A program made the translations under genes and the position numbers. Below, piece after piece: positions 34,016-40,955 of a stretch of 40,955 nucleotides of DNA (position 1 is the stretch's first letter; each line of letters begins with the position of its first letter). Location: NCBI GenBank assembly GCA_000381585.1, contig KB906743.1, positions 1-40,955 of the forward strand, read 5' to 3'. The DNA comes from Acidobacteriaceae bacterium KBS 83. Its GTDB lineage: Bacteria > Acidobacteriota > Terriglobia > Terriglobales > Acidobacteriaceae. Below the pieces are notes generated by a model. That model made no database searches. It was not told the origin of the DNA and saw only the letters and a program-made list of their open reading frames with translations.

Positions 34016-34323
34016 TGCGGATTGACGCGGCGCAATCTTAGAACTAGGCCGATCCTTTAAAGAGCCCGGCAAGAGCGCCGCATGCCGTACAGATGGCCGC
34101 CGCATCGTGTTGGAGACTCTGCTCACAAGGGCGCGCCATGAATACCGAAGTCACGCCTTGTCCGGCGCACGGCTGTCTGGAGTTCGCAAAGAGAACGCCA
34201 TCAACACCTACATTTGCGAGGTGTGCCGCACAGAAAGGGTCGAGCGACCCATTGTCATCACCATTCAGTCGGCTAGATGCACCGTGAAATAATTTGCGAG
34301 AATAGCCGTTCCAACGCACCGCA

Positions 34324-34347
34324 GCGGGCGCGAGGGCCTAGGCCCGC
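34324..34347. terminator. GC-rich hairpin GCGGGC...GCCCGC
   Basis: GCGGGC (34324-34329) and GCCCGC (34342-34347) can pair, and the interior contains the 12-bp palindrome GGGCCTAGGCCC. Three Ts follow, fewer than a classic intrinsic terminator has. It could end transcription from the 33149-34015 gene. Confidence 0.35.
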
Positions 34348-34625
34348 TTTCCCGCACTTTCTTCTGTCCGCCCCGTCCCTCTGAAGAAAATGGCCTCTTG
34401 TTGGGCTTCGGCGCAGGATTACTTCCGGGTAGCCCGGCACTCGGGAGCAATACTCTGCGCATCATCTGTCGGTAAAGCCGACTGTGCAGACAACCGAACG
34501 ACCATCATCCTCGGTGAATGCCTGGGCGATTTAGCGCTCACACACATTCGGGCGCACCGCAAAATTTTGGGAGTGACTGGGCCATTTGACCCAAGGGGAA
34601 CATTGGGTCCAGCGTACGTAAGACA

Positions 34626-34661
34626 TTGACAACCCTAGCAGGCTATTTTAGTCTAGGCCTG
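34626..34661 (+). promoter_or_regulatory. padR promoter with inverted-repeat operator candidate
   Basis: TTGACA (34626-34631) is a consensus -35; TAGTCT (34649-34654), 17 bases on, is a weak -10. Overlapping it is an inverted repeat, CAGGC (34639-34643) and GCCTG (34657-34661), placed where an autorepressing PadR would block RNA polymerase. TAGTCTAGG is partly repeated as TAGGTCTATGG at the start codon. Confidence 0.5.
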
Positions 34662-34675
34662 TTTCACATAGGTCT

Positions 34676-35026
34676 ATGGCGCCCACCTCCAAACCCGATC
34701 AACGCGACCTCTTCCGCGGCGCGCTGGAGATGATGATCCTCCAGTCGCTCCGCCGCCAGCCTATGCATGGCTACGCCCTCGTCCAGCACATCAAGCAACG
34801 CTCCAACGACTTACTGCAGGTGGAGGAGGGCTCGCTCTATCCAGCGTTGCAGCGAATGCTCAGGGACAGGCTCGTCAAAGCGCAATGGGAAACCTCCGCC
34901 AGCAACCGCCGAGTGCGCACCTATCGCATCACCCCCGCAGGCATCCGCCACCTCGAACGCGAAGTCTCCAGCTTTGAGCAGATGCTCAAAGGCATCAATC
35001 TCGTGCTCTCTCCCGCCGAGTCTTAG
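34676..35026 (+). CDS. PadR-family transcriptional regulator
   Basis: A 116-residue winged-helix protein: RDLFRGALEMMILQSLRRQP, MHGYALVQHIKQRS, then LLQVEEGSLYPALQRML with recognition helix and wing, and RTYRITPAGIRHLEREVSSF with the C-terminal dimerisation helix. Length and motifs match the short PadR subfamily (PadR-s1) found before ADOP permeases. It ends nine bases before the permease ATG, so both are one operon; PadR proteins usually repress their own operon until a ligand binds. The promoter and inverted repeat at 34626-34661 are the likely operator. Confidence 0.93.
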   Translation: MAPTSKPDQRDLFRGALEMMILQSLRRQPMHGYALVQHIKQRSNDLLQVEEGSLYPALQRMLRDRLVKAQWETSASNRRVRTYRITPAGIRHLEREVSSFEQMLKGINLVLSPAES

Positions 35027-35035
35027 GTTTCCATC

Positions 35036-37651
35036 ATGAACTTGCTGCGACAACTCCTTCACCGGCGGCAGATCTACAGCGACCTCGCCGAAGAGATCCA
35101 GCAGCACTTCGCGGAAAAGGTCGAGGCCCTCATCGCCGAGGGCATGAGCTGCCAGGACGCCGAGTACGCCGCAAAGCGCGAGTTTGGCAACATAGCCCGC
35201 ATCGAGGAGTCCGGCCACGAACCATGGATGTGGCCGCGCGCCGAAAGCATCCTCTCCGATATCCGCTTCGCCCTCCGCAAGCTCCGACACTCGCCCGTCT
35301 TCGCCCTCACCGCTATTCTCACGCTCGCTGTCGGCATCGGCGCCAACGTCGTCACCTTCAGCGTCCTCAATGGCATCCTGCTACGCCCCCTCAATGTGCC
35401 TCATCCCAAAAATCTTCAACAGATCGGTGACCACGAATCCTATCCCGACTACCGCGACTATCAGGACCGCAATCAATCTTTCAACGGAATGCTTGCCTAC
35501 AGACTCGAGACCATCGGGATCAGCATCGACAAATCAGTCTCCACGAACTGGGGCATCGCCGCATCCGGAAACTACTTCGACGTGCTCGGCCTTCAGCCCG
35601 CTCTTGGCCGCTTCTTTCACGCCTCGGATGAGCACGGCCTGGGCTCCGCTCCCTACATCGTCGTCAGTTACGACTTCTGGCAACGCCGCTTAGCCGCAAG
35701 CCCGCACGTCATCGGCAAGATCGTTTTACTGAATCAGCATCCCTTCACCGTCATCGGTGTCGCGGCGCGAAACTTTCACGGCATCGATTATTTCTTCTGG
35801 CCCGACTACTGGATTCCGGCCGTCAACGCGCAGCAGGTCACCGGCTGGGATGACTTCGACTGGCGCGGCCACCGTGAATTCACCGTCCTCGGCCGGCTCA
35901 AACCTGGCATTACGACGCAGCAGGCAGCACAGAACATGGGCGCCATTGCGAGGCAACTGGCAAAACAGTACCCGGACGACGAAGGTCTCACCCTGACCGT
36001 GCACAAACCCGGTCCCGCCGGCAACAGCAACGACCCCACAAAGAAAGCGGTGCTCGGGATGACGCTTCTCGCTGTGCTCGTCCTGCTCGCCGCATGCGCC
36101 AATCTCGCCGGCATCTTCGCGGCGCGCGCGGCGGACCGCAGCACCGAGCTCGCCATCCGTCTCGCCATCGGCTCCAGCCGGTGGGCCGTTGCGCGCCAGT
36201 TGCTTACCGAAGCCGTACTCATCTCTCTCATCGGCGGCATCGTCGGCACCCTCGTCGCCCGCCTGCTGCTCGGCGCCCTCAGTCACTGGCAGCTCTACGA
36301 CATGCCTACCCACTTCCTCATCGCGCCCGATCTGCGCGTCTACTTCGTCGCCATCGTTCTCTCTATCGCCAGCGGCATTGTCTTCGCACTCCTTCCCGCG
36401 CGGCAGGTCTGGAGCACCGATGTCGTCCAGGCGATCAAGAGCAGTTACGTCTCGGCCGGCTCCTTCCGCCGCTTTGCCGTGCGCGATGCTCTGCTTCTCA
36501 CCCAGGTCGCCGTTTGCACTCTGCTCGTCAGCACTGCGCTGGTCGCCGTGCGCGGCATGGTCCAAAGGCTGCGCGCGCCGCTCGGCATCACCCCGCAGGG
36601 CGTCACACTCGCCCAGGTCGATTTGCAGGTAGCCGGCGTTCCGGATACTCAATCCCGGATTGTCCAGCAACGCTTGTTGGACACGGCGGCGGCCATCCCT
36701 GGAGTGACCGCCACCGCTACTTCTGACAACGTTCCCTTCCTGGGCGCGTCGGGTTGGGCAGTCTACTCCTGGGACACCACTCAGCTTGTGCCCGCGCACG
36801 CCGCCTTCAGCGCAATTAGCTATTCCGTCGCCCCCGGCTATTTCAAGGTTGCCGGAACACGTCTTCTCTACGGACGCGACTTCGCCCCGGACGATAAGCC
36901 CGGCGCCCCCACCGTCGCCATCGTGAACGAGACCTTCGCCCGTCTCCTCTTCGGCACTACCAACGCCGTGGGAAAGCGCTTCAAGCTCTTCGACCCTGTC
37001 AAATTGGAAATCATCGGCGTCGTCGAAGACGGAAAATATACAGATCCCGGCGAACCCCCTATCCCAGCGATCTTCATCGCCTACGCGCAGGGCATCGGTC
37101 CGTATATGGTCTCCAGCCCGATCACCGTACTCGTCCGCTCGCCCCTGCCGCAGGACCAGATCACCAGCGCCTTGCATAGCGCGCTCTCCCAGGTCGTCAG
37201 CACGGCACCCATCACAGTCCTCCCGTGGAACGATGCCATCGATCGCTCCATGATGCCCGCCCGCACCGCCGCCGTTGTCCTCGGCGTCATGGGTCTCATG
37301 GCCGCCCTGCTCGCCGTAACCGGCATCTTCGGCATGGCCTCCTACTCGGTTTCAAAACGCATGAAGGAGCAGGGCATCCGCATCGCGCTCGGTGCGCAGC
37401 GCTTCCAGGTCATGCGCTCCACGCTCAGCCGGCCCATCCTCATCCTCCTCAGCGGATCATGCCTTGGCCTCATCGGCGGAGTGCTGGTTGCGAGTCTGCT
37501 CGCGCATCTCATCTCCTCCCCCAGCAGCCACGATCCGCTCGTGCTGGCAGGAGTCGTCCTCACAATGATGTTGCTCGGCATCATTGCCACTTGGATCCCC
37601 GCACGCCGCACCCTCGTCATCGACACCGCCCGGCTCCTGCGAGACTCCTGA
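35036..37651 (+). CDS. ADOP-type MacB-like permease
   Basis: An 871-residue protein. An N-terminal cytoplasmic segment (LLHRRQIYSDLAEEIQQHF, AAKREFGNIARIEE) is the ADOP-specific leader. It is followed by a first transmembrane helix (SPVFALTAILTLAVGIGANV), a MacB periplasmic core domain, three helices with SRWAVARQLLTEAVLISLIG, and then a second copy of core plus helices ending GIRIALGAQRFQVMRSTL and WIPARRTLVIDTARLLRDS. This duplicated architecture without an ATPase is typical of acidobacterial orphan permeases. Related MacB permeases work as mechanotransmitters in efflux; no ATP-binding partner is encoded nearby. It is co-transcribed with padR. Confidence 0.93.
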   Translation: MNLLRQLLHRRQIYSDLAEEIQQHFAEKVEALIAEGMSCQDAEYAAKREFGNIARIEESGHEPWMWPRAESILSDIRFALRKLRHSPVFALTAILTLAVGIGANVVTFSVLNGILLRPLNVPHPKNLQQIGDHESYPDYRDYQDRNQSFNGMLAYRLETIGISIDKSVSTNWGIAASGNYFDVLGLQPALGRFFHASDEHGLGSAPYIVVSYDFWQRRLAASPHVIGKIVLLNQHPFTVIGVAARNFHGIDYFFWPDYWIPAVNAQQVTGWDDFDWRGHREFTVLGRLKPGITTQQAAQNMGAIARQLAKQYPDDEGLTLTVHKPGPAGNSNDPTKKAVLGMTLLAVLVLLAACANLAGIFAARAADRSTELAIRLAIGSSRWAVARQLLTEAVLISLIGGIVGTLVARLLLGALSHWQLYDMPTHFLIAPDLRVYFVAIVLSIASGIVFALLPARQVWSTDVVQAIKSSYVSAGSFRRFAVRDALLLTQVAVCTLLVSTALVAVRGMVQRLRAPLGITPQGVTLAQVDLQVAGVPDTQSRIVQQRLLDTAAAIPGVTATATSDNVPFLGASGWAVYSWDTTQLVPAHAAFSAISYSVAPGYFKVAGTRLLYGRDFAPDDKPGAPTVAIVNETFARLLFGTTNAVGKRFKLFDPVKLEIIGVVEDGKYTDPGEPPIPAIFIAYAQGIGPYMVSSPITVLVRSPLPQDQITSALHSALSQVVSTAPITVLPWNDAIDRSMMPARTAAVVLGVMGLMAALLAVTGIFGMASYSVSKRMKEQGIRIALGAQRFQVMRSTLSRPILILLSGSCLGLIGGVLVASLLAHLISSPSSHDPLVLAGVVLTMMLLGIIATWIPARRTLVIDTARLLRDS

Positions 37652-37883
37652 ACAACCATGACTGAGACCCACGAATCGATTCGGAAATGATGAGCCCAAT
37701 GGCCAAAATACTTGCGTACTCCCCCATGCAACAGAAGAGATCCATGTGACGTGTATCGACCAAAGGACAACATCGGAGACGAGGTCGGCGCCAGGCACGG
37801 TATCCTTGCTTGCCCAGCCGATCGCCGCCTGACGCTAGCGGCAATTGTGTTCCAATCGAATGATTCATGGGAAGGGGGAGGCC

Positions 37884-40403
37884 ATGGGGATATTCGACCG
37901 CACAAGCGTAGTTCACGGAGATGAGCAGTGCAGGGACGGGCATTATCGCGTGAAGGAAAGCGTGTTCGAGCCGGTGTGCCCGGATGGCTCGGATAAGTGC
38001 CTGGATCCGAACGATGCGATCTCCCTGCAGGCGCAGAATCCGACGGGCCTCGGCGATGTGAGAGTGGGATCGGCATCGGAGGAGGCGGCGGGGATTCCGG
38101 CGATCTGGAACACGATGCTCTACGGGATTGGCGATATGGGCGTGATGCGGGCTCCAGAGGCCTTTTTGAAGATCAACCACGTCACCGGATTCGATTGTCA
38201 GAGCTGTGCGTGGCCGAGTCCTGACAAGAACCGGAAGATCTTCGAGTTCTGCGAAAACGGCGCAAAGGCGGTATCGGACGAGTCGACAAGAAAGCGGGTT
38301 GGTCCGGAGTTCTTCGCGCGGTATTCGATCGAGGAACTGGCGGAGAAGTCGGATTACTGGCTAAACCAGCAGGGGCGGCTGACGACTCCGATGGTGCGGC
38401 ACAAGGACGCGACCCACTATCACCCGATTTCGTGGGCGGACGCCTTTGCGATGATCGCGGAAGAGCTGAACAGCCTCGACTCTCCGGATCAGGCCAGCTT
38501 CTATACCTCGGGCAAGACGACGAATGAGCCGGCATTTCTGCTGCAGCTCTTTGCACGCCAGCTTGGGACGAACAACCTTCCGGATTGCTCGAATATGTGC
38601 CATGAGTCCTCCGGGGTAGCGATGGTGGAGACGCTTGGCGTGGGCAAAGGCGCGGCGACACTGGAGGACATGGAAAGCTCGGAGCTGATCTTTATCTTTG
38701 GGAACAACCCGGGCACAAACCATCCGCGGATGCTTACGTCGCTGCAGAAGGCGAAGGACCAGGGCGCGAAGATTATCGCGGTTAATCCCCTACCCGAAGT
38801 GAGCCTGATGCACGTGACGAATCCGAATCCGCAGGATTATCCAAACCCGCTGGATCTGCCGTTTGCGCTGCTGGGCCACGGCCAGTCGCTTGCGGACCTG
38901 TATCTCCCGGTGCGTGTGAATGGAGATATCGCGGCGATCAAGGGCATCCTGAAGGAGCTTTTCGAACGGGAGCGGGCGGGGCGTACATCGGGAATTGACC
39001 ACGAATTTATTCAGGCCTACACCGAGGGTTTTGAAGCGCTGCGGACAGACGTTGAAGAGGCGAACTGGGACGAGATTATCGAGGAGAGCGGACTGTCGCG
39101 CGCTGAGATCAACGCGGCCGCCGAGATGTATGCCAATTCAAAGAAGACGATCTGTGCTTGGTGCCTAGGCGTGACGCAGCAGCGCAACGGAGTGGATAAC
39201 GTCTCGATGATCGTGAACCTGCTGCTGGTGGGCGGAAATATCGGGCGGCCGGGGGCAGGGACAGTGTGTATCCGCGGGCACTCGAATGTTCAGGGCGATC
39301 GCACGATGGGCATCTGGGAGCGTCCGCCTCAGGGATTCCTGGATGAGCTGGCGAAGGAGTTCAATTTTGACCCTCCGAAGAAGTGGGGATACGACACGGT
39401 TGAGACCCTGCATGCGATGTTCAACGGGGACATCAAGATTTTCTTCGCGATCAGCGGCAACTTCCTCTCGAACACGCCGGACACGGTGTACACGGCTCAT
39501 GCGATGCAGAAATGCAAGCTCACGGCGCATGTGTCGACCAAGCTGAATCGATCGCACCTGATCACAGGCGAGCAGGCGCTGATCCTGCCGTGTCTCGGGC
39601 GGACCGAAGAAGATGTGCAGGCGACGGGCAAGCAATTCGTGACGGTCGAAGATTCGATGGGGATCATCAATCCGTCGAAAGGATTCTTTCCGCCTGCTTC
39701 GTCTGATCTGATGAGCGATGTCGCGATCCTTTGCAACTTGGCGCATGTGACGCTGGAGTCGCGAACGATCACGAACTGGCTGGGACTTGCTGCCGACTAC
39801 AACCTGATTCGAGATTCCATTTCGCGGGTGGTTCCGGGGTTCGAGAACTTCAATGAGCGGCTTGCCAAGGAGGGGTTCTTCTATCTGCCGAATGCGGCAA
39901 AGCAACGCATTTTCAAAACGAGTTCGGGCAAGGCAAAAATGACGGTTTGCCCGATCCCGAAACATGATCTGAAGCCTGACGAATTTCTGCTCACAACGGT
40001 ACGCACCCACGACCAGTTCAACTCGACCATCTATGGTTTGAATGACCGCTATCGGGGTGTTTTCCAGGGCCGGCGGGTGATCTTTCTAAACCCGGCCGAT
40101 ATGGAGGAAAGGAATCTGCCCGCCGGTCAGATTGTGGACATCTACAGCCACTTTGAAGGCGAAGTGCGCATGGCGCCCCACTTTGCCATCGTTCCCTATC
40201 CGATCGCGCGACGGAGCGCTGCGGCGTACTACCCGGAGACCAATGTGCTGGTGCCGCTCCGCAGCGTTGCAGCCAAGAGCAATCAGCCTGTCTTCAAATG
40301 CATTCGCATCACGCTGATGCCATCGGAGTCCTGCGCGCCGCTGCATTTTTCCGAGAAGGACGTTGAGCACAACCTGGATCGGGGGGTGCCGCGCCTGTCG
40401 TGA
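37884..40403 (+). CDS. FdhF/YdeP-family molybdopterin oxidoreductase
   Basis: An 839-residue protein of the formate-dehydrogenase-alpha-like YdeP family. ATG 37884 is supported by AAGGGGGAGG just upstream (37872-37881). Residues 1-60 look unusual for the family. Homology begins at AIWNTMLYGIGDMGVMRAP and FDCQSCAWPSP (Cys105, Cys108), where classic formate dehydrogenases have a four-Cys [4Fe-4S] site that is absent here. Molybdopterin-binding blocks: YTSGKTTNEPAFLLQLFAR, NMCHESSG (Cys239, likely Mo ligand by position), IFGNNPGTNHPRML, IRGHSNVQGDRTMGI and the C-terminal RTHDQFNSTIYGLNDRYRG. The physiological substrate of YdeP-type enzymes is unknown; E. coli YdeP is linked to acid resistance. 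No fdhD or electron-transfer subunit lies in the window. Confidence 0.92.
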   Translation: MGIFDRTSVVHGDEQCRDGHYRVKESVFEPVCPDGSDKCLDPNDAISLQAQNPTGLGDVRVGSASEEAAGIPAIWNTMLYGIGDMGVMRAPEAFLKINHVTGFDCQSCAWPSPDKNRKIFEFCENGAKAVSDESTRKRVGPEFFARYSIEELAEKSDYWLNQQGRLTTPMVRHKDATHYHPISWADAFAMIAEELNSLDSPDQASFYTSGKTTNEPAFLLQLFARQLGTNNLPDCSNMCHESSGVAMVETLGVGKGAATLEDMESSELIFIFGNNPGTNHPRMLTSLQKAKDQGAKIIAVNPLPEVSLMHVTNPNPQDYPNPLDLPFALLGHGQSLADLYLPVRVNGDIAAIKGILKELFERERAGRTSGIDHEFIQAYTEGFEALRTDVEEANWDEIIEESGLSRAEINAAAEMYANSKKTICAWCLGVTQQRNGVDNVSMIVNLLLVGGNIGRPGAGTVCIRGHSNVQGDRTMGIWERPPQGFLDELAKEFNFDPPKKWGYDTVETLHAMFNGDIKIFFAISGNFLSNTPDTVYTAHAMQKCKLTAHVSTKLNRSHLITGEQALILPCLGRTEEDVQATGKQFVTVEDSMGIINPSKGFFPPASSDLMSDVAILCNLAHVTLESRTITNWLGLAADYNLIRDSISRVVPGFENFNERLAKEGFFYLPNAAKQRIFKTSSGKAKMTVCPIPKHDLKPDEFLLTTVRTHDQFNSTIYGLNDRYRGVFQGRRVIFLNPADMEERNLPAGQIVDIYSHFEGEVRMAPHFAIVPYPIARRSAAAYYPETNVLVPLRSVAAKSNQPVFKCIRITLMPSESCAPLHFSEKDVEHNLDRGVPRLS

Positions 40404-40612
40404 CGACACCTGCAGGAAGAGGCGAGGTTGGCTACTCACTTCGGAAATTCAGCAACGCGAGTTTCTGTAAACCCAACTGCCAAGGGGAGCGTCGTTAGGA
40501 GCGGCTCATTGCGCTCTCCGAGTTGAGAAAATACTGTTTTGGCGGTTGAAGTCGTGCGCAGTCAGTGACCCGCAGGACAATTGGTCAAAGCCCTGCAGGT
40601 GCAGGCGTAACA

Positions 40613-40876
40613 ATGGGCTTTATGGATGTGCCAAATAGCGTAAAAGAGTTCGAACTTGCTGCGGAAGCGTTGGCGAGAGGAGTGTGGGTATATTTTCTCG
40701 ACTTAGAGGCGAGGTGTCTCTTTACATCAGCCTTATTGATAAGCATCGTCTACTCCTATTGTTGCTTGCTCACTTGGAGGATTATCGTCTGGAGCGAAGC
40801 AAGGAGAGCTGAAGGCGAGACGGAAGAACTACTATCTTTTAGTATAAGCTCTTTACGCTGGAATGGGACTAGCTAG
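40613..40876 (+). CDS. Doubtful small membrane protein
   Basis: From ATG 40613 an 87-residue frame reads MGFMDVPNSVKEFELAAEAL and a hydrophobic segment LFTSALLISIVYSYCCLL, then a charged tail. One membrane helix is plausible. No family is recognised and no good ribosome binding site is present; it may be a chance frame. The remaining bases to 40955 hold nothing recognisable. Confidence 0.2.
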   Translation: MGFMDVPNSVKEFELAAEALARGVWVYFLDLEARCLFTSALLISIVYSYCCLLTWRIIVWSEARRAEGETEELLSFSISSLRWNGTS

Positions 40877-40955
40877 ATCTAAAAGTCGTGTGGATCCCTT
40901 TGGAGGCAGAACACATCAGGCCATTTTGTAGCGCATTCCGACCGCGGCTAGACCA

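Larger units (their letters stand above)
34016..34675. other. Intergenic region upstream of padR
   Basis: A 61-codon plus-strand frame (34107-34292) contains INTYICEVCRTERVERP with one CxxC pair but no recognisable fold. The rest shows only the hairpin at 34324-34347 and the padR promoter region. Confidence 0.4.

Noticed and set aside
35726-37177. A 483-codon open frame on the minus strand
   Set aside because: It lies entirely antisense to the ADOP permease, has a low-complexity acidic composition caused by the GC-rich opposite strand, and shows no domain.
39165-40010. A 281-codon minus-strand open frame
   Set aside because: It is antisense to the molybdopterin oxidoreductase, Arg-rich, without domain or ribosome binding site.
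1-40955. CRISPR arrays, rRNA genes or complete tRNA genes
   Set aside because: No regularly spaced repeats or rRNA-like sequence were seen; the only tRNA-like sequence is the 61-base 3' fragment at 3378-3438.

Overview
The window looks like a chromosomal segment of a soil-type Acidobacteriota, most likely class Terriglobia. The best evidence is the PadR regulator followed 9 nt later by an 871-residue duplicated-permease protein (ADOP type) at 34.7-37.7 kb. Support comes from Tat-exported Gfo/Idh/MocA and TIM-barrel sugar proteins, a multiheme cytochrome/PQQ dehydrogenase locus and TIG-repeat surface proteins. This is inference from gene content; no rRNA is present.

Layout. (a) 1-3.1 kb: a collapsed fusion of a truncated serine hydrolase and a truncated Old Yellow Enzyme, an intact small cytochrome c, and a multiply frameshifted nucleotidyltransferase-like gene. 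(b) 3.2-8.4 kb: a mobile-element scar, with the 3' part of a tRNA-Gln, a tyrosine integrase carrying three apparent single-base indels, an AlpA-type regulator, and remnants of a CPBP protease, a MoxR ATPase/VWA-like pair and a SRAP (YedK) protein. (c) 8.5-19.3 kb: the intact heart of the window. A Tat-signal Gfo/Idh/MocA protein lies on the minus strand, followed by eight co-directional plus-strand genes: Tat-signal hydroxypyruvate-isomerase-like protein, ThuA-like protein, Gfo/Idh/MocA oxidoreductase, TIM-barrel isomerase, Tat-exported multicopper oxidase, triheme cytochrome c, PQQ dehydrogenase and FG-GAP protein. (d) 19.3-24.5 kb: GYD, YceI and DUF1801 genes among remnants of an ECF sigma factor, a SnoaL-like protein and a 3-mercaptopyruvate sulfurtransferase. 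(e) 24.5-27.8 kb: a divergent pair of GH13 enzymes (alpha-glucosidase type and trehalose-synthase type). (f) 28-33 kb: an MFS_3 exporter bracketed by two decayed copies of a small unknown protein, then a broken TIG-domain surface protein. (g) 33.1-40.9 kb: a secreted repeat protein, padR-ADOP and a YdeP-like molybdopterin oxidoreductase.

How the genes may work together. The 10.4-19.3 kb cluster is the best candidate for an undescribed system. A PQQ dehydrogenase and a triheme cytochrome could oxidise an alcohol or sugar outside the cytoplasm, with a multicopper oxidase as oxidant or terminal electron sink. The ThuA, Gfo/Idh/MocA and isomerase proteins match the protein families used in 3-keto-sugar (glycoside 3-oxidation) metabolism. 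Two related, co-oriented leader-like repeats (8071-8129 and 19783-19840), each followed by a possible abortive integrase start, bracket this intact block, so it may have been carried or boxed in by mobile elements.

The nine genes of the intact cluster have no frameshift, while many flanking genes do. That argues for real decay of the flanks rather than general sequence error, but only read-level checking can settle it. All assignments are from reading translated sequence; no database search was run.
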